Source: Flagellimonas abyssi (GTDB taxonomy: Bacteria; Bacteroidota; Bacteroidia; Flavobacteriales; Flavobacteriaceae). From it: a stretch of DNA of 64,000 nt. Below, piece by piece: positions 9,072 to 18,230 of the stretch; within the stretch, counting starts at the first letter, position 1, and every line of letters begins with the position of its first letter. Both the position numbers and the translations under genes were made by a program. The notes under the pieces were generated by a model that saw nothing but the letters and a program-made list of their open reading frames with translations, was not told the DNA's origin and made no database searches. The stretch spans positions 434,001 to 498,000 of the forward strand of contig NZ_JAHZSV010000003.1 of NCBI RefSeq assembly GCF_019457905.1, read 5' to 3'.

Positions 9072-10222
9072 ACGGTGGCCAAACTCTTTTTTCGCTTACT
9101 CTTCTTTTTAAGTTTGTTTATGTAAATGATAGTTCCTGTGATGGGTAAACTGGTCGCGATCAAGCAGGCCAAGAAGTATATCCATTTGCTAAACGTTCCA
9201 AAAATGGTTCCTGTATGGATGGGCTTGATTGCCGACGCAATTTTAACGTTTAGCGGTTTATCCGCATAGATTTCTTTGCTGACCACCTCCCCGGAAGTAT
9301 GAATTTGCAGTCTGTCTTGCGCAATGGTTGACCAAGAATTGTCCGCCAGTTTTCTAAAACTGTACATGGGGTTCTCATCACTTGGCAGACCAATGGATAG
9401 GAATCCTTTGTAATCCAGTTCTCTGTTTGCAAGGGCGATGGCTTCTTCCAAGCTGATTGATTTTTCGTTGTCGAAACTTTCCAAATCAATTTCCGGACCT
9501 CCACCACGGTTCCCGAACACCCGAGTGCCCATAATGACACTTAAACCGTCCCTGTAACCTTCGAACGACCAGCAGAGGCCTGTAATGCCCATAATCAAAA
9601 TCAAGATACAGGCATAAAAGCCCAAAGTGTTGTGCAAATCGTGATTGATACGCTTCCAGTTGGCATTGGTCCTTATCTTAAAGCCAGCTTTCACGGTTTT
9701 CCATTTTATCTTTTTAGGGAACCATAGCACAATTCCGGAAATGGCCAATATCATAAAAATAATGGTGGCAATGCCTACTATGGGCCTTCCCAACTTAATG
9801 TCCATCATTAACCATCTGTGCATACGGAACATACTGAACATAAACTTGTCTATTCCCGTATCTTCAGGGGCTAAAAGTTCCGCGGTGTAAGGGTTTATCT
9901 CGTATGTTGTTCCCCTTCGCTGCTTGGGGTCTTCTTTAATGGAAAATTCATACGGAGAGGTTTCATCGGTTGGAATGGTGATGGATGTGAGAATTCCTTT
10001 TTCTTGGATTGCAGGGTCATTTATCAAATTGGAAATTGATTTTTTGGTTCCTACGGCCTCAACCTTCATGTCCTTTTTGAACCAGCCCTCGATTTCTTCC
10101 TCAAAAGTTAGAATTGTTCCGCTTAGGCAGACCAAGAACAAAATGATACCGCTAACGAGCCCCAACCATAGGTGAACGTCGTTGATAAAGTCTCTGATTC
10201 CGTATTTCTTATTTTTTCCCAT
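9068..10222 (-). CDS. PepSY-associated membrane protein
   Basis: A 384-residue inner-membrane protein with four predicted helices: one near residues 15-40 ([20 protein letters not shown]), one near 145-170 ([21 protein letters not shown]), one near 200-220 and one near 350-375. The loops between them contain PepSY-type regions. Conserved His residues in the helices ([20 protein letters not shown]) could bind heme. Family members often work as ferric-siderophore or other inner-membrane reductases alongside TonB receptors; no such receptor is adjacent here, so the role is inferred. The hydrophilic tail [11 protein letters not shown] marks a cytosolic C-terminus. Confidence 0.88.
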   Translation of the reverse strand: MGKNKKYGIRDFINDVHLWLGLVSGIILFLVCLSGTILTFEEEIEGWFKKDMKVEAVGTKKSISNLINDPAIQEKGILTSITIPTDETSPYEFSIKEDPKQRRGTTYEINPYTAELLAPEDTGIDKFMFSMFRMHRWLMMDIKLGRPIVGIATIIFMILAISGIVLWFPKKIKWKTVKAGFKIRTNANWKRINHDLHNTLGFYACILILIMGITGLCWSFEGYRDGLSVIMGTRVFGNRGGGPEIDLESFDNEKSISLEEAIALANRELDYKGFLSIGLPSDENPMYSFRKLADNSWSTIAQDRLQIHTSGEVVSKEIYADKPLNVKIASAIKPIHTGTIFGTFSKWIYFLACLIATSLPITGTIIYINKLKKKSKRKKSLATV

Positions 10223-10414
10223 ACCGATTATTAAGCGCTCATGTTATTTCAACTGGATTAAATGAATCAAATTCCGGTATACGACTGCACATCTGTTCAA
10301 TCGTTTAATTGATTTAATGTTGAAATCCAATTTTCGCAAATATAATGGCTGGTCCCTAAAACAGAATCATTATTTGGATTAATTTAAAATAAATTCCAAG
10401 GTGTTTACCGGCTT

Positions 10415-10448
10415 TTGGATGAGGAAATGTTTTTTATTGGTAAATTTG
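10415..10448 (+). promoter_or_regulatory. Candidate promoter of the HupE gene
   Basis: TAAATTTG at 10441-10448 matches the -7 consensus exactly. TTG at 10415-10417 lies 23 bases upstream, at the long end of the allowed spacing. The remaining divergent region from 10223 is AT-rich with no gene. Confidence 0.45.
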
Positions 10449-10461
10449 AAAACAAAACTTC

Positions 10462-11046
10462 ATGCAAGAATTTCTGTTCTACATAAAATTGGGACTTACC
10501 CATGTTTTGGATTTTGGAGCCTACGATCATATCTTATTCTTGTCGGCCCTTGCAGTTCCGTTCACTTTTAAAAGTTGGAAAAAGGTACTGGTCTTGGCCA
10601 CTATTTTCACCATTGCCCATTGTACATCGTTGGCATTGTCCGTGTATGAGGTGGCTACGGCAGATGTTGGTCTTATTGAGTTTTTGATACCGGTCACCAT
10701 TTTGCTTACGGCCTTGTTCAATTTTGCGTATGTGTTCAAAGAATCCCTAGATATTGGTCTTTTTCTGCATATTTTGTCCACAGCTTTTTTTGGTTTGATA
10801 CACGGTTTTGGATTTTCCAACTATTTTAAGATGTTGATGGCCGAAGAAGAGGACAAGATTACCCCTCTATTAGGTTTTGCGACCGGTATAGAATTATCGC
10901 AAGTGACCATCATATTGGTTGTGTTGGCTATTGCCTATGTAGTTTTAGGTCTTTTGAAGGTAAAACGGTCTATTTATATTACGGTCGCTTCAATTTTGAT
11001 CATAGCCATTACAATACCCTTGCTCATAGCAACGTTCCCCATATAG
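10462..11046 (+). CDS. HupE/UreJ family membrane protein
   Basis: A 194-residue protein that is almost entirely hydrophobic, with about six helices. The HupE/UreJ signature is seen in GLTHVLDFGAYDHILFLSAL, TIFTIAHCTSLAL and IHGFGFSNYF, with conserved His and Asp residues placed to bind metal. Relatives accompany hydrogenases and ureases as putative nickel or cobalt permeases, but the flavobacterial versions are usually stand-alone, as here, so metal transport is only an inference. It has its own promoter-like motif and is followed after 85 bases by the dCMP deaminase gene. Confidence 0.88.
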   Translation: MQEFLFYIKLGLTHVLDFGAYDHILFLSALAVPFTFKSWKKVLVLATIFTIAHCTSLALSVYEVATADVGLIEFLIPVTILLTALFNFAYVFKESLDIGLFLHILSTAFFGLIHGFGFSNYFKMLMAEEEDKITPLLGFATGIELSQVTIILVVLAIAYVVLGLLKVKRSIYITVASILIIAITIPLLIATFPI

Positions 11047-11131
11047 GCCCTTAGTTAAAATTTATTGAAGAAGGTTGTGAGGGTCTATCAAAGCAGGTAT
11101 ATTTATTTAATTATCAGCGTTTTTTTGATTT

Positions 11132-11569
11132 ATGAAGGCGAGCAAACAAGAAAAGTACGATAAAGCCTATTTGAGGATGGCCCAAGAATGGGGGAAATTA
11201 TCGTATTGTAAAAGAAGGCAGGTCGGAGCTATTATAGTTAAGGACAGGATGATCATTTCCGATGGGTACAATGGTACCCCAACAGGATTTGAAAATTATT
11301 GTGAAGATGAGGAAGGGTACACCAAATGGTATGTCCTTCACGCTGAAGCCAATGCAATTCTTAAAGTCGCCTCTTCAACGCAGTCTTGCGAGGGTGCCAC
11401 ATTATATATCACATTGTCCCCATGCAGGGAGTGCAGCAAGCTAGTGCACCAAGCTGGCATAAAACGTGTGGTATACCAGAGTGCATATAAAGATGACTCT
11501 GGAATAAAATTTCTGGAAAGGGCAGGTGTGGAGATTGTTCATTTGCCAGTTCTGGAAGAAATGGTTTAA
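11132..11569 (+). CDS. dCMP deaminase family protein
   Basis: A 145-residue zinc-dependent deaminase. Zinc ligands and the proton-shuttling Glu are visible in LHAEANAIL (HAE) and LSPCRECSKLV (PCxxC). The N-terminal segment YLRMAQEW and CKRRQVGAIIVKD is typical of deoxycytidylate deaminases, which convert dCMP to dUMP for thymidylate synthesis. Length is normal for the bacterial ComEB-type enzyme. The S41 protease gene begins 14 bases after its stop, so the two form one transcript. Confidence 0.9.
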   Translation: MKASKQEKYDKAYLRMAQEWGKLSYCKRRQVGAIIVKDRMIISDGYNGTPTGFENYCEDEEGYTKWYVLHAEANAILKVASSTQSCEGATLYITLSPCRECSKLVHQAGIKRVVYQSAYKDDSGIKFLERAGVEIVHLPVLEEMV

Positions 11570-11583
11570 GACCATATTGCTAT

Positions 11584-13212
11584 ATGAAAAAGATTAAAGG
11601 ATATATTTGGCCCACCCTACTTGCTTTGGCAGTAGCCATAGGTATTTTTATAGGGGGCAAACTCCATTTTAACGATTCCCCGGAGAAGCTCTTCTCCACC
11701 AATTCAAAAAAGGACAAGCTCAACCGGCTTATCGATTATATTGACTACGAGTATGTGGATGATGTAGATACCGATAGCATCGTGGATGTAACGGTCAATA
11801 ATATTTTGGGCAAGTTGGACCCTCATTCTGTATATATTCCAAAGGATGAAATGAAGGATGTCGCCGAAAGCATGAAGGGCGATTTTGCGGGAATAGGAGT
11901 TAGCTTTTATATGTACCGGGACACTATTACCGTGATAAGAACCATCAAGAACGGCCCCAGTTACATCAGCGGTATAAAACCTGGCGATCGTATTCTTATG
12001 GCCGACACCGATACACTGTACGGTAAAAGAATAGTTAACGATGATGTGGTCTCTACCCTAAAGGGCAAAATAGGTACCAAGGTCAATCTGAAAGTTTATA
12101 GAAAAACGGAAAACAAGATGATCAATATGTCCGTGGTCCGTGATCGGGTTCCCATCAGAAGTGTGGAGGCCTATTATATGCTGACCAAGGATATGGGCTA
12201 TATTAAAATAAACCGTTTTGCCGAATCCACGTTTGATGAGTTCAAAGATGCTTTGCGCAAATTGAAACTAAGAGGCGCTGAAAAACTGACCTTGGACCTT
12301 AGGGACAACCCTGGAGGCTATTTGGGCATAGCCGAAAAATTGGCAGACGAGTTTTTGGGGGATGATAAGCTTATTTTATTTACAAAAAACAAAAAGGGAA
12401 GAGTCAAAAAAGCTTACGCTACTAAAAAAGGTGATTTTGAAAATAGAGAGGTATATGTTCTTATCAACGAACGCTCGGCATCTGCCAGTGAGATTATTGC
12501 AGGAGCTTTACAGGACAACGATATAGGCACCATTGTGGGACGCCGTTCGTTCGGAAAAGGATTGGTACAGCGAGAAATGGATTTGGGCGACGGGTCTGCC
12601 GTTCGTTTGACCGTTTCACGCTATTATACCCCAACGGGGCGATCCATCCAAAAATCCTATAAAGACGGGAACCATGACTATTACCAAAGGTTTATGGAGC
12701 GCTATGCAAGTGGCGAACTTCAGTCGGCGGACAGTATCAAGGTGGCGGACTCATTAAAGTTTGTTACACCCAAAGGCAAAGTAGTTTATGGAGGTGGAGG
12801 AATCATCCCCGATGTTTTTGTTCCGATCGGGAACAATCAGGAGGAGGCCATCGAGAGTATGGACGATACCTATCAGTTTTTCGCACGTTTTGTGTTCGAG
12901 CATTTAGAAGAGGACAGAACCATGTACGATAGTTATGAACAGAACCAATTTTTGGACGAATTCCAAGTGGACGATATCCTTTTTGATAACTTTATCCAAT
13001 TTGTACTGGACCGTAAGATAAAACTGGATTTTTATGCCTACGAGGACAAGATCAAGGCGTTCATAAAGGCGAATATTGCGGAACAACTGTATTCGCCAAA
13101 CCTATCGGCCCAAATAAAAGGAGAGTACGACCCAATGCTCAAAAAAGTAAAGGCTTTGGACAAGGCCAAGATTGATGAATCCCAACTAGGGGCAATAGAC
13201 ATCAAGCCTTAA
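11584..13212 (+). CDS. S41 family C-terminal processing peptidase
   Basis: A 542-residue CtpA/Prc-type serine protease. An N-terminal hydrophobic stretch (PTLLALAVAIGIFIGGKL) works as signal or membrane anchor, placing it in the periplasm. A PDZ domain follows (about 95-185), then the peptidase core with the catalytic Ser in NERSASASEIIAGAL and catalytic Lys in RRSFGKGLVQ. The C-terminal 130 residues are an extra helical extension common in Bacteroidota members. These enzymes cut periplasmic proteins from their C-termini, often envelope or cell-wall enzymes. Co-transcribed with the dCMP deaminase gene. Confidence 0.93.
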   Translation: MKKIKGYIWPTLLALAVAIGIFIGGKLHFNDSPEKLFSTNSKKDKLNRLIDYIDYEYVDDVDTDSIVDVTVNNILGKLDPHSVYIPKDEMKDVAESMKGDFAGIGVSFYMYRDTITVIRTIKNGPSYISGIKPGDRILMADTDTLYGKRIVNDDVVSTLKGKIGTKVNLKVYRKTENKMINMSVVRDRVPIRSVEAYYMLTKDMGYIKINRFAESTFDEFKDALRKLKLRGAEKLTLDLRDNPGGYLGIAEKLADEFLGDDKLILFTKNKKGRVKKAYATKKGDFENREVYVLINERSASASEIIAGALQDNDIGTIVGRRSFGKGLVQREMDLGDGSAVRLTVSRYYTPTGRSIQKSYKDGNHDYYQRFMERYASGELQSADSIKVADSLKFVTPKGKVVYGGGGIIPDVFVPIGNNQEEAIESMDDTYQFFARFVFEHLEEDRTMYDSYEQNQFLDEFQVDDILFDNFIQFVLDRKIKLDFYAYEDKIKAFIKANIAEQLYSPNLSAQIKGEYDPMLKKVKALDKAKIDESQLGAIDIKP

Positions 13213-13213
13213 C

Positions 13214-13414
13214 TTACTTCTTCAGTTTTTTGTCAATCTTTTTGGAAGTCATAAAAATCAACATCAATACAATGGCACATAAAGAAGCTACGATTCCTAT
13301 TAGGGCAATCGTACTGTCACCTTGTATTGGATTTTCAAAATCTACCAAAGTCACGTTGTAGGCGATAAGACCCAACGCCAGTAGTATCAAAATTAAAGCA
13401 AATGTCCTGTTCAT
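13214..13414 (-). CDS. Small two-helix membrane protein
   Basis: A 66-residue protein with two hydrophobic helices (FALILILLALGLIAYNVTLV and IALIGIVASLCAIVLMLIFM) joined by a short acidic loop and ending in a very basic tail (TSKKIDKKLKK), consistent with a cytosolic C-terminus. No named domain is recognised; small proteins of this type are common in Flavobacteriaceae. It lies 9 bases after the MarC gene on the same strand and is probably co-transcribed with it. Its stop codon is within 2 bases of the convergent protease stop. Confidence 0.75.
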   Translation of the reverse strand: MNRTFALILILLALGLIAYNVTLVDFENPIQGDSTIALIGIVASLCAIVLMLIFMTSKKIDKKLKK

Positions 13415-13423
13415 GTCAATGTT

Positions 13424-14008
13424 TTAAGCACCGTGCGATAGTAGCCCGTTTACATTGGTCACAAAAAGCTTTACGGCAATAGCCATAAGAATCACTCCAA
13501 ATACTTTGCGGATAATGTTAAGTCCGTTTTTGCCTAAAATACGTTCAATCCGGGCACTGGATTTAAGCACGATGTACACAAAGATAACGTTTATAATAAT
13601 GGCCACTATAATGTTCTCCACATGGTATTCCGCTCGCAAGGACAAAATAGAAGTAAGCGTCCCCGCACCCGCGATCAACGGGAAGGCAATGGGCACAATG
13701 GAAGCAGTTTCCGGTTCATCGTCTTTATAGAGCGAGATTCCCAAAATCATTTCAATGGCAAGGAAAAAGATGATAAAGGCCCCAGCGACAGCAAAGGAGT
13801 TTACATCGATTCCTATCAAAGAAAGAATGCTTTCTCCAACGAAAAGAAAAGCAATCATGATCGAAATGGCCACGATGGAAGCCTTTTCCGATTGTACATG
13901 ACCCACCTTGCTTCTGAGCGATAAAATAATAGGGATACTTCCTAAAATATCGATTACGGCAAACAATACCATTCCAGCGGTCGCTATTTCCTTAAAATTA
14001 AAATTCAT
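13424..14008 (-). CDS. MarC family integral membrane protein
   Basis: A 194-residue protein of six hydrophobic helices. The MarC family pattern is seen at the N-terminus (TAGMVLFAVIDILGSIPIIL) and in the IPIAFPLIAGAGTLTSIL segment, which resembles transporter re-entrant loops. The function of MarC proteins is not established; an early link to multiple antibiotic resistance was not confirmed. I start at ATG 14008 (MNFNFKEI), because the 14 extra upstream residues are polar, unlike family N-termini. It leads the two-gene unit with the small membrane protein. Confidence 0.9.
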   Translation of the reverse strand: MNFNFKEIATAGMVLFAVIDILGSIPIILSLRSKVGHVQSEKASIVAISIMIAFLFVGESILSLIGIDVNSFAVAGAFIIFFLAIEMILGISLYKDDEPETASIVPIAFPLIAGAGTLTSILSLRAEYHVENIIVAIIINVIFVYIVLKSSARIERILGKNGLNIIRKVFGVILMAIAVKLFVTNVNGLLSHGA

Positions 14009-14100
14009 GGCGTCTTTTTTTTGGACGGCAAATTTACGGGTAAAAAACACTTTTGGATCATATAAAGTGTTTATAAATCATCAATTTTTTGGTTTTGATT

Positions 14101-14108
14101 TACCTTTG
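14101..14108 (+). promoter_or_regulatory. Candidate -7 box of the DUF3109 gene
   Basis: TACCTTTG matches TAnnTTTG exactly and lies 21 bases before the ATG. No TTG is found at the expected distance upstream. Confidence 0.4.
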
Positions 14109-14129
14109 CCCAAAAAGTAAGGACATATT

Positions 14130-14699
14130 ATGTTCCAGATAGGAAAAACCATAGTATCCGAAGAGATACTGGAAAATGATTTTGTTTGCAATCTGAATGC
14201 TTGCAAAGGAGCTTGTTGTGTGGGTGGCGAGTATGGTGCACCGTTGGAGGATTCCGAGACGGACAAGTTACTCAATATTTATGATGAGGTAAAGCCCTTT
14301 TTGCGCCCGGAAGGTATTGCTGCCATTGAAGAACATGGGGTTTTTGTAAAAGGAGAGGATGGTGAATGGGAAACCCCTTTGGTGAACAATAATGAATGCG
14401 CTTATGTGGTTTTTTCTGATGATGGCATAGCCAAATGTGGACTGGAAGCTGCTTATGAGGCCGGTGCCACCAAATGGAAAAAACCTATTTCGTGCTATCT
14501 GTATCCGGTTCGTACAAGGGAATATTCGGAGTTTACCGCAGTCAATTACCATAAATGGGAAATCTGTGACCCGGCTTGCTCCTTGGGTAAGGAATTGAAA
14601 GTCCCTATCTACAAGTTTGTAAAAGATGCTTTGATCAAAAAGTTCGGAAAGGCCTGGTACAGGGAATTGGAGGAAGTAGCTGCAGAAAAGACTAGATAG
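14130..14699 (+). CDS. DUF3109 family cysteine-rich protein
   Basis: A 189-residue cytosolic protein with cysteines spaced as in the DUF3109/YkgJ-like zinc- or iron-sulfur-binding families: CNLNACKGACC near residues 20-30, then NECAYV, AKCGLEAA, ISCYLYPVR and WEICDPACS. The pattern suggests one metal cluster, but its nature and the protein's function are not established. It is found across Bacteroidota. Its last 8 bases overlap the 3' end of the converging histidine kinase gene. Confidence 0.88.
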   Translation: MFQIGKTIVSEEILENDFVCNLNACKGACCVGGEYGAPLEDSETDKLLNIYDEVKPFLRPEGIAAIEEHGVFVKGEDGEWETPLVNNNECAYVVFSDDGIAKCGLEAAYEAGATKWKKPISCYLYPVRTREYSEFTAVNYHKWEICDPACSLGKELKVPIYKFVKDALIKKFGKAWYRELEEVAAEKTR

Positions 14700-16659
14700 T
14701 GGGGATGTCCAGCACAACTTTGGTTCCAATGGGATCACCGTTCTCATCGAACAGGTCCAAGATATCCACATCAAATTTGTTTTGATAGTCTTTGGCAAAA
14801 TTGGCCAATCGTTCCTTGGTAATGCGAATACCCAAGGATTTCCTTTTTAGCACACGGTTTTCTTTGTTTACCTCGGCCATGGTTCGCCCAACACCATTGT
14901 CCACAATTTCAATTGTAACGTGTCCTCGGTCCTTGTGTTTCACGTTAATTTGAATTTTCTTTTCTCCTTCTTTGGGAGATAGGCCATGCCAAAGGGAGTT
15001 TTCCAAAAAAGGCTGAAGTGTCAAAGATGGAATTTTGATATTATCTATATTGATGTTCTTTTCTACTTCTATTTTAAAATCTATTTCGTTGGAGAACCGG
15101 ATATTTTCGATATTCATGTATAGCTCCATGGTTCCCAGTTCTTCGGATAGCGGGATTTCCTTTTGGGAAGATGCTTCTAGAATTTTTCGGACAAGTTTGG
15201 AGAACTTGTTCAGATAATGAACGGCATTTTTTTGCTCGTTGTTTATAATATACAGCTTAATCGAGTTCAAGGAGTTGAACAAGAAATGGGGGTTCATTTG
15301 GCTGCGCAGCATTTGTTGCTCCAAAGTGAGTACCCTCTTCTCGTTCTTACTCTGGTATTGTCGGTAAAGAATGTAGAGTATGGATGAAATAAGCCCAACG
15401 ATCAATGCACTTACCAGAAGAGTTGTCTGATTTTTTTTAAGCCTTAGCCGAACGATTTCATTTTCTTTCGCCAAAACTGCGATTTGGCTGTTCTTCTTGT
15501 CGTTTTCGTACCTAACGATAATATCGTTCATGTACCGTAGGTTGGTTGCACTGGAAATCTCCTTTTCGTGTTCACTGGCCTTTTTGTAAAACTCATAGGC
15601 TTTTTTAAAATCACCTTTGGCGTTTTCTAGATCGGACATCTTTTCGTACGCATACAAAATATTGCTGGGCATATTTCGGTTTTGCGCCATTGTAAGTCCT
15701 TTTTGGATAAAGGTTTCTGCTTCCTCATAGTTGCCCAATTTGGTATGTGCCCATCCCGTATTGATATACACCAGGCCTGTTACGGAGAAATCGCCTATTT
15801 TTTCGGATTCTGAATGTAGGGGCTCTAAAAGTACCAACGCCAAATAGGGCATGTTCTGTTTTAAATAGATTTGGGCCAGACTGTTCTTGCATATAACACG
15901 GCCTACTTCCGAATCGATTTCCTCGTTATAGGCCAAGGATTTCCTGTAATTTTCCAGAGCCTCTTCCAAATCGCCCTTTTCCTCTAGGCAATGCCCAATA
16001 TTTTGATGGTTTATGGCCAACCCCAGTTTGTTGCCCAGTTCCTCTTCCAGTTTCAATGCCCTTCTAAATTGTAATATGGCCAAATCGTACTGCTCCAAAG
16101 TTTGGTAAAGGTTTCCAATACCATTCAGGGCAACATTTATACTTCTTTTAATATGGTTGGATGGGTTCTCTATTTGTTCTGCCAGTTCAAGCGCCTTTTG
16201 GTGATAATCCAATGCGGTCTTTATCCCATCGGTACGTCTATAGACCACACCTAGCATATTTAAACTGAGTACTTTAAAATCAATGTTGTTCGCTTTTTCA
16301 GAGGCGGCCAAGGCTTGTTCGTGCAATGCTACGGCCTGTTCATATTGGGAAAAGTTCCGATACTTCATGCCCAATTGGTTCAAGGCATAAGATTGTCCTT
16401 CTAGATAGTCGTTTTTTTTGCTAAAGTCGGCAAAGTATCTTAATAAGGAGGTGTCCCGTTTTTCGGAAGATAGCTCTTCATCCAGTGCCTCGTAGGTCTT
16501 GGGTTTAAGTTTTACCAGTATTTCCGTTTTGTCAATAAACTCGTCGGAGAGATTTTGAGCGTGTAAAGTATATAAAAAGGAGAACAGCAAAAAGGTGACC
16601 AGAGACCCGGTTCGCGCTCGATGCAGGTTTTTGATAAGGAGGAACTTTACTATAGGCAC
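14692..16659 (-). CDS. TPR-containing LytS-type sensor histidine kinase
   Basis: A 655-residue sensor. After an N-terminal hydrophobic segment (LVTFLLFSFLYTLHAQ) come roughly seven tetratricopeptide repeats in the periplasm (about residues 70-390, for example AIANHQNIGHCLEEKGDLEEAL-type units), one transmembrane helix (about 425-445), then a coiled coil and the His_kinase domain with QMNPHFLFNSLNSIK, where the His is the phosphoacceptor, and an ATPase domain (PFLENSLWHGL, DNGVGR). This family signals to LytTR-type regulators, and exactly such a gene lies 15 bases upstream. The sensed ligand or protein partner is unknown. Nearest neighbouring cluster is the sugar-oxidation block. Confidence 0.92.
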   Translation of the reverse strand: MPIVKFLLIKNLHRARTGSLVTFLLFSFLYTLHAQNLSDEFIDKTEILVKLKPKTYEALDEELSSEKRDTSLLRYFADFSKKNDYLEGQSYALNQLGMKYRNFSQYEQAVALHEQALAASEKANNIDFKVLSLNMLGVVYRRTDGIKTALDYHQKALELAEQIENPSNHIKRSINVALNGIGNLYQTLEQYDLAILQFRRALKLEEELGNKLGLAINHQNIGHCLEEKGDLEEALENYRKSLAYNEEIDSEVGRVICKNSLAQIYLKQNMPYLALVLLEPLHSESEKIGDFSVTGLVYINTGWAHTKLGNYEEAETFIQKGLTMAQNRNMPSNILYAYEKMSDLENAKGDFKKAYEFYKKASEHEKEISSATNLRYMNDIIVRYENDKKNSQIAVLAKENEIVRLRLKKNQTTLLVSALIVGLISSILYILYRQYQSKNEKRVLTLEQQMLRSQMNPHFLFNSLNSIKLYIINNEQKNAVHYLNKFSKLVRKILEASSQKEIPLSEELGTMELYMNIENIRFSNEIDFKIEVEKNINIDNIKIPSLTLQPFLENSLWHGLSPKEGEKKIQINVKHKDRGHVTIEIVDNGVGRTMAEVNKENRVLKRKSLGIRITKERLANFAKDYQNKFDVDILDLFDENGDPIGTKVVLDIPTI

Positions 16660-16674
16660 GGGAACATTTTGAGA

Positions 16675-17409
16675 TTATAGCATATCCAAAAAGTCGGATT
16701 TTTTTTGCCGGGAAACAGGGATTTTATGATTGGATTCCAGAACCACATAGCCGTCGGTTTTGAGGAATTCTTTTATTTTGTTGAGATTGATTATATATGA
16801 GTTGTGTATTCTAAAAAAGCTGCTTTCTGGCAACAAAGCATTGACTTCCTTCAATTTTTTCGTGAGAAGGATTTTTTGTCCATCCTTTAAAAAAATAGTA
16901 CTGTAATTACCATCCGATTCTGCATACAGGATTTCATCGCTGTTCAAAAAGACCAATTTACCGTCCGTATTGATGGTTATTTTTTTGCTTTGCGATTCCG
17001 AATTAAAGTTAAGAAGAATTCTTTCCAAGCGTTCAACGGTCAAATTTTTAGCGTTGAACTTTTTTATTTTGGCTATGGTTTCCTCCAGATCATCCGAGTC
17101 TATGGGTTTTAGGAGATAGTCGATGGCCTCATTTTTTAGGGCCTGCAGGGCATATTGGTTATAGGCTGTAGTAATGACTACCGGAAAATCCTTGTTTTTC
17201 AAGTTTTTTATAAACTGGAACCCGTCCATTGCGGGCATTTCAATATCCAAAAATAGACAATCGGGAGTGTTCTTTTCCAAATAGTCCAAAGCTTCCCTGG
17301 CATCTGTAAAAGATGCAATAATATCCACTTCATCGCTCAAGTTGGTAAGTTCCCAGCTTAGGCTTTGGAGGGCTTTTATCTCGTCATCAACTATTACTGC
17401 TTCTAGCAT
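16675..17409 (-). CDS. LytTR family response regulator
   Basis: A 244-residue two-domain regulator. The receiver domain (1-120) has the acidic pocket (VIVDDE), the phosphoacceptor Asp in CLFLDIEMPAMDG and the conserved Lys in LLKPID. The LytTR DNA-binding domain (about 140-244) shows ILYAESDGNYSTIFLKDG and FFRIHNSYIINLNKI. It is the cognate partner of the downstream TPR kinase: same strand, 15-base gap. It has a good promoter at 17429-17457. LytTR proteins bind pairs of direct repeats about 20 bases apart; target genes are not known, but the nearest is the structured gap to the right. Confidence 0.93.
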   Translation of the reverse strand: MLEAVIVDDEIKALQSLSWELTNLSDEVDIIASFTDAREALDYLEKNTPDCLFLDIEMPAMDGFQFIKNLKNKDFPVVITTAYNQYALQALKNEAIDYLLKPIDSDDLEETIAKIKKFNAKNLTVERLERILLNFNSESQSKKITINTDGKLVFLNSDEILYAESDGNYSTIFLKDGQKILLTKKLKEVNALLPESSFFRIHNSYIINLNKIKEFLKTDGYVVLESNHKIPVSRQKKSDFLDML

Positions 17410-17428
17410 AATCTAATATAGGTTATAC

Positions 17429-17457
17429 CAAATTTAGAATTATTCTCTACATGGCAA
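17429..17457 (-). promoter_or_regulatory. Bacteroidota-type promoter of the LytTR/TPR-kinase operon
   Basis: On the minus strand TTG (17457-17455) is followed after 18 bases by TAAATTTG (17436-17429), both exact consensus matches, 20 bases before the regulator's ATG. Confidence 0.6.
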
Positions 17458-17702
17458 TAAAATAATGTGTTAATGGATATTTAGCACGTATAACTGGTAT
17501 AAAAAGGGGAATCAGGTGAAAAATCACTGGTTTTTTCTGTTTGGGACTATAGTTTACAGAAAAGCTAAAGCTAGTTTCCCATACCCAAAAACCAATTATA
17601 CATAAAACAGAACAGTTTATACATACGCATTATATGTGTGAAATTTAGTTGTCTATATTCGGCATGTCAAAAATGAGAGGACAATTTTGAAATAGCCAGA
17701 AA

Positions 17703-17822
17703 ATGAAAAAATGTGCAATATTGTTTTTGATTTTGATAGCGGCCCTGTTTTTCGCCGCAGTATCAGAAAAGAACAACGCCCAATTGGGCAGCGATTGGAA
17801 TAAGGTTGTTGCAAGGAAATAA
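17703..17822 (+). CDS. Possible 39-residue secreted peptide
   Basis: The frame begins MKKCAILFLILIAALFFA and continues to a possible signal peptidase site at NNAQ, leaving a mature tail of only about 13 residues ending in VVARK. Lys-Lys start, hydrophobic core and '-AQ' end match flavobacterial signal peptides well. A minus-strand frame of 96 codons overlaps it completely (17645-17935), so one of the two may be chance. No homologue is recognised. It could be a small peptide, a remnant of a larger gene, or noise. Confidence 0.2.
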   Translation: MKKCAILFLILIAALFFAAVSEKNNAQLGSDWNKVVARK

Positions 17823-18060
17823 TCTTGTAACACGATAGCTCTTAAAAATTTTGTATTACCAAATAATTGTACGGCCACGGCAACCAATCTTTTGATTGTA
17901 TAAACCGCTTGCACAATTAACTTCTGTTTGGCCATAATCTGGATTTGATTTTAGGTTTCGGGGGAACTACCTAGGACAAAAAAAGATTTAGTAAGGCTCG
18001 ATTGAAGAGGCCGTACTCTTTGGTAATATTTGACTATTTAGCCGGTTCATCATAAAAGCA

Positions 18061-18105
18061 AGACCAAGTAAACATACTGATATGTTACTTGGTCTTTTTG
18101 TTTTT
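18061..18105 (+). terminator. Strong rho-independent terminator, no clear upstream gene
   Basis: Stem AGACCAAGT/ACTTGGTCT (18061-18069 with 18087-18095), one bulged A, then AACATA/TATGTT with a 4-base loop, followed by TTTTTGTTTTT. There is no recognised gene on the plus strand just upstream, so it probably ends a small RNA or the message of the 39-codon frame. Confidence 0.8.
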
Positions 18106-18147
18106 ACAGATTTTGTAAAGTATTGCTTACAAATTAAGCCAGTGCCT

Positions 18148-18200
18148 AGATTTCAACATTTTATGTTAAAAACTTTACGGGTGTTTTTAGCGTTGAATCT
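18148..18200. repeat. Long imperfect hairpin
   Basis: Outer arms AGATTTCAAC (18148-18157) and GTTGAATCT (18192-18200) pair with one bulge; inner arms GTTAAAAAC (18165-18173) and GTTTTTAGC (18183-18191) pair over 9 positions with one G-T wobble. It sits between a terminator and the candidate RNA. It could be a 5' structure of that RNA or a recognition site. Confidence 0.5.
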
Positions 18201-18230
18201 TTAAAAACTCAAGGTATTTTTAAATCTTTG

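Noticed and set aside
17645..17935. Minus-strand frame of 96 codons in the large gap
   Set aside because: No promoter box, no recognised family, and the 3' half is low-complexity. It is mentioned as a finding with the opposing small frame but not called a gene.
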